Source: WHSW01 sp963828755
GTDB lineage: Bacteria > Actinomycetota > Thermoleophilia > Solirubrobacterales > 70-9
Direction: 5' to 3'
DNA length: 64,000 nt
Assembly (NCBI GenBank): GCA_963828755.1
Contig: CAWHFY010000017.1
Location: 195,232-259,231 of the forward strand
Program-made: the position numbers and the translations under genes
In this document: one piece after another, positions 16,960 to 26,564 of the stretch
Numbering within the stretch: position 1 is the stretch's first letter
Layout of the letters: each line of letters opens with the position of its first letter
The notes under the pieces: generated by a model
The model's database searches: none
What the model was told of the DNA's origin: nothing
What the model saw: only the letters and a program-made list of their open reading frames with translations

Positions 16960-17940
16960 TCAGCCATCGGCCGCTCTTGCCTGCGAAGCGTGCTCGGGGT
17001 CGTGAAGCAGGCAGGCGGCGAGCTGGTCGGGCGCGCCCGCAGCCAGAAGCGGCGGGTCGATCGAGTCGCAGGGCCCGAAGCGCCTCGGGCAGCGAGGGTG
17101 GAAGCGGCATCCGGACGGCAGGTCGGTGGCGTCTGGGAGCTCGCCGCCGAGCAGCTCGCGGCGCCCGCCGCCGCCGGCCGCCGGCACCGGGACCGCGTCG
17201 ACCAGTGCCTGCGTGTACGGGTGCTGGGGGCGCTCGATCACGTCGACGGCGATCCCCTGCTCGACCACCCGCCCCAGGTACATCACCGCAAGCCGGTCGC
17301 ACAACGACCAGGCGAGGCTGAGGTCGTGGGTGATGAACAGGAGGCCGAGCTCGCGCCGGCGCTGCAGCTCGACGAGCACCGCGAGGATCTGCGCCCGGAC
17401 GGAGGCGTCGAGCATCGAGACCGGCTCGTCGCAGATCAGCCCGTCGGGCTCGAGCACCAAGGCCGCCGCGATCGCAACCCGCTGGCGCTGGCCTCCGGAG
17501 AGCTGGTGCGGATAGCGCTCCAGGTAGAGCTCGGGGTCGAGGCCAACGTCGTCGAGGGCGCGGCGGACCCGCTCGCCACGCTCGGCGCGCTCGACCTTCT
17601 GCACGACCAGCGGCTCGCTGACGATCGCCTCGACCCGCTGGCGCGGGTTGAGCGTCTGGTACGGGTCCTGGAAGATCATCTGCACCCGGCGGCGCAATGC
17701 GGACTTCGCCTGGCGGTCGTCGACGAGGGCGCCGTCGAGCGCGACCGAGCCGGCGACGGACGGCTGCAGGCCGAGCAGCGTCCGGGCCAGGGTCGATTTA
17801 CCGCAGCCCGACTCGCCGACGACGCCGAGGATTTCGCCGCGCCGCCACTCGAGCGAGACGCCGTCGAGCGCCCGCGCGACCGCTCCGCGGGAGGCGAACT
17901 GGACCTCGATGTCGCGCGCCTCGAGCAGGACCTCGGTCAT
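16960..17940 (-). CDS. Peptide ABC transporter ATPase (DppF/OppF type)
   Basis: 326 residues. Walker A GESGCGKST (about 41-49), signature LSGGQRQR and Walker B LICDEP are intact, and the C-terminal oligopeptide-transporter extension with cysteines (GCRFHPRCPRRFGPCD) is present. It energises the permease pair encoded upstream together with the second ATPase. Its ATG overlaps the stop of that ATPase by four bases. Substrate class is di/oligopeptides by family and context. Confidence 0.9.
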   Translation of the reverse strand: MTEVLLEARDIEVQFASRGAVARALDGVSLEWRRGEILGVVGESGCGKSTLARTLLGLQPSVAGSVALDGALVDDRQAKSALRRRVQMIFQDPYQTLNPRQRVEAIVSEPLVVQKVERAERGERVRRALDDVGLDPELYLERYPHQLSGGQRQRVAIAAALVLEPDGLICDEPVSMLDASVRAQILAVLVELQRRRELGLLFITHDLSLAWSLCDRLAVMYLGRVVEQGIAVDVIERPQHPYTQALVDAVPVPAAGGGGRRELLGGELPDATDLPSGCRFHPRCPRRFGPCDSIDPPLLAAGAPDQLAACLLHDPEHASQARAADG

Positions 17941-18954
17941 CCGCTCGCCTCCGCGATCACGGGCTCAACCTCGGGCCACTCGCTCCACGGCGCGAAGTGG
18001 CACGCGGCCTGGTGCCCGGGGCGGACCTCGCGCAGCGCCGGATCCTCGAGGCAGCGATCCGCCGCGTACGGACAGCGGGGTCGGAAGCGACAGCCCTCGG
18101 GCATGCGCCCGGGGTCCGGCGGCGCCCCCGCGATCGGCGCGGCGATCCCGCGCTCGCCCCCGATCACCGGCAGCGTCGCCAGCAGGCGCTTCGTGTACGG
18201 GTGCTGGGGCGCGCTGAAGACCTCGTCCACCGGCCCGCTCTCGACCACCCGGCCGGCGTACATGACCGCGATCCGGTCGCAGGTCTCGGCGAGCGCCCCG
18301 AGGTCGTGAGAGATCAGGATCAGCGCCAGGCCGAGCTGCTCGCGCAGGTGCTCGAGCAGCTGCAGAACCTGGGCCTGCATGACCACGTCGAGCGCGGTCG
18401 TCGGCTCGTCGGCGATCACCAGCGACGGCCGGCAGGCGAGCGCCAGCGCGATCATCACCCGCTGGCGCTGGCCGCCGGAGAGCTCGTGCGCGTAGCGGCG
18501 CCCGAGCGCCGGAGTGATCCCGACCGTCGTCAGCAGCTCGTCGATCCGCGTCGGAGAGCTCGCCGCGCGAGCCCACCCGCTCGTGCAGGCGGATCGCCTC
18601 GGCGATCTGGTCCTCCACCCGCTGCACCGGGTCGAGCGAGTTCATCGCCCCCTGGAAGACGAGCGATATGTGGCGCCAGCGGACGAGTCCCATGCCGCGC
18701 TCGGTCCGCCGGCCGATGTTGATCGGCTCGGCGACCCCCGGCGGTCGCAGGGTGATCCCACCCGACTGCTCGAGCGTCGGCGGCAGCAGCTTCATCACCG
18801 CCAGGGCGGTGGTCGTCTTGCCGCACCCCGACTCGCCGGCGAGACCGAGCGCCTCGCCCTTGTCGATGGCCAGGTCGATCCCGTCGACGATCGCGTGCTC
18901 GCCGTGGCTGACGCGCAGGTCCTCGACCTCGAGCAGGTGGGCGCCGGGAGCCAT
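17937..18954 (-). CDS. Peptide ABC transporter ATPase (DppD/OppD type), frame broken
   Basis: About 338 residues once a single extra base near 18552 is removed. Before the break: Walker A GESGCGKTT and Q-loop FQGAMNSLDP. After it: signature LSGGQRQR, Walker B VIADEPTTALD and the C-terminal GCRFRPRCPYAADRC extension. At the join SDA continues into IDELLTTVG. The start codon overlaps the DppC-type stop (TGATG) and the stop overlaps the next ATPase start (ATGA), so the operon layout is intact and a sequence error is the likely cause. Confidence 0.82.
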
Positions 18955-19898
18955 CAGCGCTCGTCTCGCAGCCGCGGGTTGACGAATTCCTCGAGCAGGT
19001 AGCCGAGCATCGCGACCGCGAGCACGACGATCGTGATGCAGAGCCCCGGCGGGACCACGTACCACCAGGCGCCCTGGCTCGGGGCGCCGGACTCGAACGC
19101 GTTCTCGAGCATCGTCCCCCAGGAGATCCTGGTCGGGTCGCCGAGCCCGAGGAACGAGAGCGCCGCCTCGGAGAGGATCGCGACGGCGACGATCAGGACC
19201 GTGTTGGCGAAGATCAGCGGCAGCGTGTTCGGGAGGATGTGCGTCTTGATGATGTACGTGTCGCTGGCACCGAGCGCCCGGGCGCGCTCGACGAAGGCCC
19301 GCTCCCTGAGCGTGAACACCTGCGCGCGCACGATCCGGCCGGTGCCCGCCCAGGAGGTCAGCCCGATCACCGCGATCAGCACGATCAGCGATGGGTCGAG
19401 CAGCCGCGCCAGGACGATCATCAGCGGGAGCGTCGGGATCACCAGGAACCAGTTCTCGAGCGCGTCGAGGATGCGGTCGGTCCAGCCGCCGAAGTAGCCG
19501 CCGGCGAGCCCGACCACCGAGCCGAGCACGGCCGAGATCAACGCGGCCGCGAAGCCGACCACGATCGAGACTCGGGCGCCGACGAGGATCTGCGAGAAGA
19601 CGTCGGAGCCGTTCTCGGTCGTCCCGAGGATATGGTCGAAGCTCGGCGACTGGAGCACGTCGAGGCTCGAGGCGTCCGGGTCGTACGGGGCGAGCAGCGA
19701 GCCGAACACGGCGACGAACGCGGCCAACGCCAGGATCGCCACCCCGAAGCGCCCCCTCCAGCTGCCGAACAGCAGGTCGCGGATCCGCGCCTCGCGGTCG
19801 TCGTCGAACTCCGGTTGCGCGAGCACCTCGACCGCGGCGCCGGCCTGTTCACCGCCCATCGTCGCCCCCGATTCGGCCATCGGCTTCGCTCTCGTCAC
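18954..19898 (-). CDS. Peptide ABC transporter permease (DppC type)
   Basis: About 314 residues with six hydrophobic segments and the cytoplasmic EAA-like loop RALGASDTYIIKTHILPN that contacts the ATPase. The soluble N-terminal stretch before the first helix is typical of DppC. The start is uncertain: GTG at 19898, ATG at 19880 and ATG at 19859 are all possible, because the frame runs on without a stop from the upstream permease. Confidence 0.82.
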   Translation of the reverse strand: MTRAKPMAESGATMGGEQAGAAVEVLAQPEFDDDREARIRDLLFGSWRGRFGVAILALAAFVAVFGSLLAPYDPDASSLDVLQSPSFDHILGTTENGSDVFSQILVGARVSIVVGFAAALISAVLGSVVGLAGGYFGGWTDRILDALENWFLVIPTLPLMIVLARLLDPSLIVLIAVIGLTSWAGTGRIVRAQVFTLRERAFVERARALGASDTYIIKTHILPNTLPLIFANTVLIVAVAILSEAALSFLGLGDPTRISWGTMLENAFESGAPSQGAWWYVVPPGLCITIVVLAVAMLGYLLEEFVNPRLRDER

Positions 19899-20859
19899 TC
19901 GCACCCGGGGGTCGAGGTAGAAGTAGAGGCAGTCGGCGATCAGGTTCGCGAGGATCACCCCGACCGAGAAGACCAGGAAGGTCCCCTGCAACACCGGGAA
20001 GTCCTTGTCGTTGATCGCCGTGAAGCTGAGCTCGCCGAGGCCGGGCCAGGAGAAGATCGTCTCGATCGTGATCGCGCCGCCGGCAACGGCGCCGAACTGG
20101 ATCGCCGCGATCGTGACCAGCGGCAGCAGCGCGTTCGGGACCGCGTGGCTGCGCACGACCCGGTGCCACGGGAGGCCGGTCGCCCGCTTCACGGTGACGA
20201 AGTCCTCGGTGAGGACGTCGACCATCGACGAGCGCATGATCAGGAAGTACTGCCCGAGCAGCATCAGGGTCATCGCGGTCGCGGGCAGGATCAGGTGGTC
20301 GAGGACGTCGACGGCCTGGTCCCACCAGCTGTTGAACTCGACCCCGGGCGACATCTGCAGCCCGGCCGGGAAGATCGGGATCGCAACCGCGAAGACGAGG
20401 ATCAGGATGATCCCGATCCAGTACTCCGGCGCCGCGTAGGTGAACAGGCTGAAGCTGAGCAGGCTGTCGTCGGTGCGTTTGCCCCGCCTGGTCGCCGCGA
20501 TCACCCCGAGCCAACTGCCCAGCAGCGTCGCCGCCAGGGTGCCGACCCCGACCAGCAGCAGCGTCCACGGCAGCGCGTCCTTGATCTCGTCCCACACCGG
20601 CTGGCGCGAGCGCTGGCTGATCCCGAGGTCGAGCGTCACCGTGTCGCCCATGTAGTCGGCGAACTGGCCCGACGAGGGGCTTGTCGAGCCCGTAGTCCGC
20701 CTTCAGCTTCTCGATCTCAGCCGGGCTCGAGCCGGGCAGCCGCGCGAGCTGGGTGGTCGGATCGCCCATGACCCGGAAGAGGAAGAAGTTGAAGACGAGG
20801 ACGAAGAGCAGGGTGAGCAGCGCCGCCGCCAACTTGCCCGCGAGCCAGCGTCCGCTCAC
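19899..20859 (-). CDS. Peptide ABC transporter permease (DppB type), frame broken
   Basis: About 320 residues. The N-terminal helix LLTLLFVLVFNFFLFRVMGDP and the phrase YGLDKPLVG are typical of DppB. An extra base near 20668 shifts the frame; beyond it QFADYMGDTVTLDLG, the EAA-like loop and the ending YLDPRVR follow. No stop separates it from the next permease in the sequenced frame, so the two appear fused. A one-base error near 19890 would give a TGA at 19849, but a true fusion is not excluded. It follows the binding-protein gene by four bases. Confidence 0.78.
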
Positions 20860-20862
20860 GAG

Positions 20863-22672
20863 CTACTCCGGCAGCTCGAGCGGCTCGCGCTCGCGTCGCC
20901 GGCTCTGGCGCAGCCCGAGCATCCAGCCGCCGAAGCCGAAGACGATCGCCGCGACGACCGCGAGGCCGGCCGACTGGCCGCCGCCGTCGCCGGAGCCGCT
21001 CGCCTCGCCCGGGGTGATGGTCGACAGCGGCGCGTAGCCGACCTGCTCGCAGATGATGTCGCCGCCGTCCGCGGGGCAGGCGGGCTCGACGTTCGCGACC
21101 GTGTCGGTCCGGTAGGCCTGCAGGTTCGGGTCGTAGGTGAGCACGATGTAGGGCAGGTCGCGCTGGGTCAGGTCGACCATCCGCTTGATGATCGCCTTGC
21201 GCTCGGCGACGTCGAACGTCCCTGCCTGCTCGGCGAAGAGCTTGTCGTACTCGGGGTTGTCGTAGAACGAGTCCGAGAGGCCGCCGATCTCGGTCGAGAG
21301 GAAGAGGCTGAGCAGGAAGCTCGGGTCGTAGGGGTCGCCGCCCCAGCCCCAGATGAAGGTGTCGAAGTCCGGCGCCGCCTTGCCGTCGACCTTGCGGATC
21401 GTCAGGTCGGTGAGCTTGTCGACCGAGACCACCTGGACGTTGAACTTGACGCCGATCGGCGCGGTCTGCTCGGCGACCAGCTTCGCCGCCTGGATGTTGT
21501 ACGGCGACTCGGAGCGCACGTAGAGGTCGAACTCGAGCCGCTCGCCGTCCTTCTCGCGCACCCCGTCGTCGCCCATCACCCAGCCGGCGTCGTCGAGGAT
21601 CTGGTTGGCGCGGTCGACGTCGAGCGGATAGTCCTGAGTCGGCTGCTCGTAGAACGACTTGTAGAACTCGGGCAGGATCCCGTGGGCTGGATACGAGGTC
21701 TCGCGGGCCGCGATGGTGTTGATCCGCTCGCGGTCGATCGCGTAGGCGATCGCCTGGCGCACGTCGCGGTCCTGGACCGCGGGGTTGAACTCGGCGTCCG
21801 GGCACTTGTCGGGCGGGCAGAGGTTGAACGCGAGCTCGGTGTAGGCGGGGGTCGGGCTCTTCACCGTCTCGATGTTGGGCTCGCTGCCGAGCCGCTCGAA
21901 GTTGGTGGCCTGGACCTCCATCGACCATGTCGATCTCGCCGAGCTGCAGGGCCCGCTCGACCGCGTCCTGGGTGCCGTACTTGATGAACTGGACCTGGTC
22001 GAAGGCGGGCTCGGGGCCGCGGAAGTTCGGGTTGCGCTCCATCCGGATGATCCGCCCGTGCTCGTACTCGGTGACGATGTACGGGCCGGACCCGACCAGC
22101 GGCAGCTCCGGCTTGTACTGGCCGGTCAGGTCCTTGAGCGGGACCTTTCCCCAGATGTGCTCGGGCAGGATGTAGATGAACAGGCCGCCGATGATCCGCG
22201 CGTCCGGCTTGCTGGTGTGGACGACGACCGTGTAGTCGTCCGGGGTGTCGATCCTGGTCACGTTGCTGGTGTAGTTCGTGAACAGATCCCCCTCGTCTCC
22301 GAGCGTCTCCAGCGACCACTTGACGTCGGTCGAGGTGATCGGCTCGCCGTCCGACCACTTCGCCTCCGGATCGAGCTTGAAGGTGATCGTCTTCTTGTCG
22401 TCCGAGACGGTCCAGCTCTTCGCGATCCCGGGGGCCGGCGACAGGTCCTCCGGGTCGAAGTTGACCAGGAGATCCCAGTTCATCGCCCAGACGTTGTAGT
22501 CCTCCTCGTCGAGGCCGACGAACGGGTTCAGCGTCTGCGGATCCTGCGCCCAGCCGATCCGCAGGATGCTCTCGTCCGAGCTCGAGCTGTCCTGGGCGGC
22601 GGCCGGGATCGCGAAGGCGACCACCGCGCCGGCGACGGCGAGCGCGAGCGCGATCGCCACGCTCCGCCTCAC
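20863..22672 (-). CDS. Peptide-binding protein of an ABC transporter (SBP family 5), frame broken
   Basis: About 602 residues after removing one extra base near 21922. A signal peptide (SVAIALALAVAGAVVAFAIPAAAQ) has no lipobox cysteine. The family-5 fold follows: LRIGWAQDPQTLNPF, KWSDGEPITSTDVKWSLE, GSGPYIV and DVRQAIAYAIDRERI. The C-terminus carries a hydrophobic helix (GLAVVAAIVFGFGGWMLGL) and a basic tail, so it seems tethered by a C-terminal transmembrane anchor instead of a lipid. The GTG start overlaps the LD-carboxypeptidase stop by four bases. Confidence 0.85.
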
Positions 22673-23631
22673 GAGACTCCCGCCTCCAGAACTTCGAGCG
22701 TCTTCGCGTCGGCGTCGAGCTTCACCCGGGCGCCGAGCGGCATCGTCGCCATGTGCTTGCCGTGGCCGACCGGGACGTTGGCGACCGCCGGGATCCCGAG
22801 CGGGCCGACGAGCTCGTCGAGCACCTCCTCGATCGACAGGGTCGACTCCGAGCCCTCGGGCGCGGTGCGACCGCGCAGGTTGACGTCGGTGCCGAAGACG
22901 AAGCCCGCGACGTTGTCGAGCTTGCCGGCGCGGATCAGGTGGTTGAGCAGGGTGTCGATCAGGTACTCCTCGGTGTTCAGATCCTCGACCATCAGCACGC
23001 AGCCGTCGGTCTCGAGCTCGAAGGGCGTCCCGAGCGAGGCGCTCAACAGGGTCAGGCAGCCACCGACCAGCGGCGCCTCGGCGGCTCCGCCCCCGACCGT
23101 GAGGACGTACGGGTCCTCCGGATCCTCGAACACGCGGCCGAGCGGCTCGCGCTGGAAGGCTCGGTGAAACCACTCCTTGGTTTCCTTGGTGAGCCCGTCC
23201 TTGTGCCGGGTGAAGCGGGTGAAGTTGGGCCCGTAGAACGTCACCCAGCCGGCATGGGCGGCGAGCGCCAGGTGCAGCGCCGTGATGTCGGAGAAGCCGC
23301 AGACAATCCGCGGCTCGCCGACCGCGTCCCAATCGATCAGGTCGTGCAACCTCGCGCAGCCGTAGCCGCCGCAGAGCGTGTGGACCATGTCGATCCCGGG
23401 CTCCGACAGCGCCCACTGCAGGTCCGCGGCCCGCTCGGCGTCGGTGCCGGCGAGGTAGCCGTGGACCTTGCGGTAGTTGGGGCCGAAGACGACCTCGTGG
23501 CCGAGGTCCTCGAAGTAGGCGTGCGCCTGCTCGGAGTCGGAGCGGGTCTGCGGCGGGCTCGCGGGCGCGACCACCGCGATCCGGGCCCGCTCGGGCAGCA
23601 CCGGGGGCTTGATCCGCTCTCCCGCGCTCAC
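22669..23631 (-). CDS. LD-carboxypeptidase (peptidase S66)
   Basis: 320 residues. S66 enzymes remove the terminal D-Ala from murein tetrapeptides in the cytoplasm for cell-wall recycling; relatives cleave microcin C-type compounds. The nucleophile region is GGYGCARLHDLIDW with the serine position uncertain, followed by GFSDITALHLAL and C-terminal VGHGKHMATMPLGARV, which holds the catalytic His. GTG start overlapping the TetR stop (GTGA). Its place ahead of a peptide importer suggests that imported wall or modified peptides are trimmed. Confidence 0.82.
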   Translation of the reverse strand: MSAGERIKPPVLPERARIAVVAPASPPQTRSDSEQAHAYFEDLGHEVVFGPNYRKVHGYLAGTDAERAADLQWALSEPGIDMVHTLCGGYGCARLHDLIDWDAVGEPRIVCGFSDITALHLALAAHAGWVTFYGPNFTRFTRHKDGLTKETKEWFHRAFQREPLGRVFEDPEDPYVLTVGGGAAEAPLVGGCLTLLSASLGTPFELETDGCVLMVEDLNTEEYLIDTLLNHLIRAGKLDNVAGFVFGTDVNLRGRTAPEGSESTLSIEEVLDELVGPLGIPAVANVPVGHGKHMATMPLGARVKLDADAKTLEVLEAGVS

Positions 23632-24291
23632 GCCGCCTCCACCGCGCGCCTCGCGACGCCCTCGACCGCCTCGCCGATCAACTCGGGGGACGCGCCGAGC
23701 GCGCCGAGGACCAGCTCGATGTGCAGCTTCGGCGACCTGGTCGAGGCGCACCGGCCCGGCGGGGTCGAACCACAGCGCCACGCCGGTGCATTGGAGCAGG
23801 ATCGCGTAGGTGGCGATCCGCGCGTCCGAGCAGCGCAGCGAGCCGTCGCGGATCCCATCGCGGATCAACCGCTCGAACAGGGCCTGGTAGTCGTCGCGCT
23901 TGGCGACCAGCGCCGCGCGCGCGTCATCGGTGAGCGCCCGGATCTCAGAGTCGGTGACGAACGCCTCGAGCCGGTGGTGGCCGTGGAAGACGACGTGCTC
24001 GCGGACCACCGCCGCGAGGCGCAGCGCCGGGTGGTCCTGGGACTCGATCGCCGCCAGCACGCGCGCGGTGAGCTGCTCCATGAACTGGTCCTGGAGGTGG
24101 ACGAGGATCGCCTCCTTGTTCGGGTACCAGTGGTAGATCGCCGCAGGCTGCACCTGGGCCGCCGAGGCAAGTGCCCGCATCGAGGTCGCGTGGTAGCCGC
24201 GGCCTGCGAAGAGCTCGATCGCGGCGCGGTCGATCGCGTCGCGCGTGCCGGCACCGCGGCGGGCCGCGGATCGCTCGGCGACCTCAGGCAT
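23628..24291 (-). CDS. TetR-family regulator, frame broken
   Basis: About 220 residues with one extra base near 23733. The N-terminal helix-turn-helix is clear: AAIELFAGRGYHATSMRALASAAQVQPAAIYHWYPNKEAIL. The C-terminal ligand domain continues after the break as KLHIELVLGALGASPELIGEAVEGVARR. It is the first gene of the peptide operon and overlaps the next gene by four bases, so it probably autoregulates the operon. The ATG at 24291 is preferred; the TTG at 24303 lies inside the tandem repeat. Confidence 0.8.
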
Positions 24292-24293
24292 AC

Positions 24294-24542
24294 GGCGCCT
24301 CAACGGCGGCGCGGCTCGGCTTCGCTTCGCTCCGCCTCAATAGGCGCCTCAACGGCGGCGCGGCTCGGCTTCGCTTCGCTCCGCCTCACATAGGCGCCTC
24401 AACGGCGGCGCGGCTCGGCTTCGCTTCGCTCCGCCTCACAATCAGGCGCCTCAACGGCGGCGCGGCTCGGCTTCGCTTCGCTCCGCCTCACAGATAGGCG
24501 CCTCAACGGCGGCGCGGTTCGGCTTCGCTTCGCTCCGCCTCA
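24294..24542. repeat. Five-copy tandem repeat, 46-bp unit
   Basis: Five near-identical 46-bp units start at 24294, 24343, 24393, 24445 and 24497, separated by 3-6 variable bases. The unit begins GGCGCCTCAACGGCGGCGCG and ends TTCGCTTCGCTCCGCCTCA. Only one substitution is seen (copy 5). The last three bases of copy 5 are the stop codon of the kce gene, and copy 1 abuts the TetR start. Spacers are too short for CRISPR. Confidence 0.9.
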
Positions 24543-25364
24543 CAGGCCGAGCAACTCCCGTGTCTGGTCCTGGGTCGCGACCTCGCGCCCCAGCGTCCCG
24601 GCGAGCGAGACCGCCATCTCGACCAGAGCCGCGTTCGACTCGGCCAGCTCGCCCTTGGCGATGTACGCCACGTCCTCGAGCCCGGTGCGGATCCCCGGCG
24701 CGCCCTTCAGCAGCGCCAGGCCGAGCATCCGCTGGTGATGGCGGCCGATGCAGGTGACCGTCCAGAAGGTCTCCGGAGGCAGCGGCCGCAGCATCGCGTC
24801 GAGCGCCTCCGGCGAGGCGTCGATGCCCCCGGGCACGCCGAACACGAGGTTGATCCGCATGGGCGGCTCGAGGATTCCCTGCTCCAGCCAACGCACCGCG
24901 CTGACCACATGGCCGACGTCGAAGCACTCGACCTCTAGCGCGATCCCGAGCGAGCTCGCCTTCTCGACGATCCCTCGTCCGGCGGGCGGCGGGGTGATGA
25001 AGGTCTCGTCGCCGAAGTTCATCGACCCCGACTCGACGCCCGAGATGTCGGGCTTCGCCTCGAGGCCGGTGGTCCGCTCCTCGATCGTCATGTCGTTGGC
25101 GCCGCCGGTCGAGACCATCGTCAGCACGTCGCAGCCGGCGCGGATCCGGTCGATCGCGTCGACGAACAGCTCCGGGCGCCCGCTCGGGGTCCCGTCGTCC
25201 TCACGGACGTGGAGGTGGGCGACGGTGGCGCCTGCCGCCGCGGCCCCGATCGTCGAATCGGCGATCTCCTTGGTCGTGTAGGGGATGTTCGGGTTGTTGT
25301 CGCGAAAGACGTCGGCGCCGGTGATCGCGCACGTGACGACCACCGGATCGGAGTTCCAGCTCAT
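24540..25364 (-). CDS. kce: 3-keto-5-aminohexanoate cleavage enzyme (BKACE/DUF849)
   Basis: 274 residues. The family condenses a beta-keto acid with acetyl-CoA; Kce turns 3-keto-5-aminohexanoate plus acetyl-CoA into acetoacetate and 3-aminobutyryl-CoA in lysine fermentation. The zinc ligands are in AHLHVREDDG, with VSTGG, SGVESGSMNFGD and later VFGVPGGIDAS as family motifs. DUF849 members have several substrates, but the overlap (ATGA) with a Kdd homologue makes the Kce assignment strong. The stop codon is supplied by repeat copy 5. Confidence 0.85.
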   Translation of the reverse strand: MSWNSDPVVVTCAITGADVFRDNNPNIPYTTKEIADSTIGAAAAGATVAHLHVREDDGTPSGRPELFVDAIDRIRAGCDVLTMVSTGGANDMTIEERTTGLEAKPDISGVESGSMNFGDETFITPPPAGRGIVEKASSLGIALEVECFDVGHVVSAVRWLEQGILEPPMRINLVFGVPGGIDASPEALDAMLRPLPPETFWTVTCIGRHHQRMLGLALLKGAPGIRTGLEDVAYIAKGELAESNAALVEMAVSLAGTLGREVATQDQTRELLGL

Positions 25365-26407
25365 CGTTCCAGGCCCCCCGGCTCGAGCCCGAGCGCTCGG
25401 CGCAGCGACGCCGAGCCGCGCACCAGCTCGAGCGCGTAGGCGCCGCGGTCCGGCGCGAAGCCGCTGCCGATCACCATCCGCGCGGCGCTCCCGATCCCGT
25501 CGGCGGCGAGCGCCGCGGCCGAGAAGCTCGTCGCCATCGAGAACAGCAGGACGGTGCCGTGGTCGGCGGTCAGAAGCATCGCCCCCGGCTCGCAGCCGGT
25601 CGCGTTGACGACGACCACGGTCAGGTCGGCCGGCGGCGCGCCGGCGGCGCGCGCCGCCTCGAGTGCGGCGAGCGGGTCGCGCAGATCGGCGGTGAAGCCG
25701 AGATCGCAGAGGCCGCTGTCGACCGCGAGCTCCACGGCCTCGGCGTCGACGTCGGCGACGACCAGCGTGTCGGCCCGCTCGGCCGCGGCGGCGAGCGCGA
25801 GCTTGCCGGCATGCCCGGCGCCGAGCACGCAGACGGTCGCGCCGGGTTCGGTCAGGTCGCGGACCTGGTTGGCGGCGGCGCAGACGTCGAAGAGCTCGAT
25901 CGCGCGCTCCAGCGGCAGGTCGTCGGGCAGCGGGGCCCACCCGGCGCGCTCGAAGACGTAAGCGGCGCCCTCGACCTCGACCTGCGCCGAGCCCGGGTCG
26001 AGGCGGGTCACCGCGTCGAGGCGCAGCGCGGTCATGGTCAGCGAGCCCAGTGTCGCGACCCGCAGCCCGGCGGGCGGCGGATCGGGGTAGGCCGAGCCGG
26101 CGTCGACGACCGAGCCGACCAGGATGCCGCCGGAGTCGGTCTCGGGATTGTGCATCTTGCCCCGCGCGACGACGATCTCGAGGATCCGCGCCGCCATCGC
26201 CTCGGGGTCGCCGCCGCTGCGCTCGCGCAGGTTGCGGTGCGAGGTCGAGTCGAGGCAGAGCCGCTCGACGGCGAGCTCGAGCTCGTGCGGCCGAACCGGG
26301 GCCGAGGCGTCGAGAGCGGTCGCGGTCTGCGGCAGCGAGCCACGGGGCTCGAGCACCCGATCGGCCCCCAAACGCTCCGTGATCTCGTCCGCGAGCGCAG
26401 CCCTCAT
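25361..26407 (-). CDS. kdd: L-erythro-3,5-diaminohexanoate dehydrogenase
   Basis: 348 residues. Kdd oxidatively deaminates 3,5-diaminohexanoate to 3-keto-5-aminohexanoate with NAD(P). The N-terminal domain contains LCLDSTSHRNLRE and the segment KMHNPETDSGGILVGSV; a Rossmann fold follows with VLGAGHAGKLALAAA near residue 195. The length fits the family. It forms a two-gene unit with kce. The aminomutases that make the substrate from lysine are not in the window. Confidence 0.85.
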   Translation of the reverse strand: MRAALADEITERLGADRVLEPRGSLPQTATALDASAPVRPHELELAVERLCLDSTSHRNLRERSGGDPEAMAARILEIVVARGKMHNPETDSGGILVGSVVDAGSAYPDPPPAGLRVATLGSLTMTALRLDAVTRLDPGSAQVEVEGAAYVFERAGWAPLPDDLPLERAIELFDVCAAANQVRDLTEPGATVCVLGAGHAGKLALAAAAERADTLVVADVDAEAVELAVDSGLCDLGFTADLRDPLAALEAARAAGAPPADLTVVVVNATGCEPGAMLLTADHGTVLLFSMATSFSAAALAADGIGSAARMVIGSGFAPDRGAYALELVRGSASLRRALGLEPGGLER

Positions 26408-26552
26408 GAACGATCGTGAACCTATGCCGCGCCCCCGGCGGGGTCAATCCGCGTTTCGGCCAACGATCGACAACCCGATGCGACTGAACGTCCGTTCGCA
26501 GCGCCCGGCTGCGCCGTCTGCACGCGTCCAGCCCGGCGCGCGGACGAACGCT

Positions 26553-26558
26553 TACGCT
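26553..26558 (+). promoter_or_regulatory. -10 element of a leaderless promoter
   Basis: TACGCT, 6 bases before the GTG at 26565. It fixes the start of the deacetylase gene in an otherwise long open frame. Confidence 0.6.
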
Positions 26559-26564
26559 GGCGCG

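Noticed and set aside
24294..24542. CRISPR array
   Set aside because: Repeats are 46 bp but spacers are only 3-6 bases and no cas genes are present.
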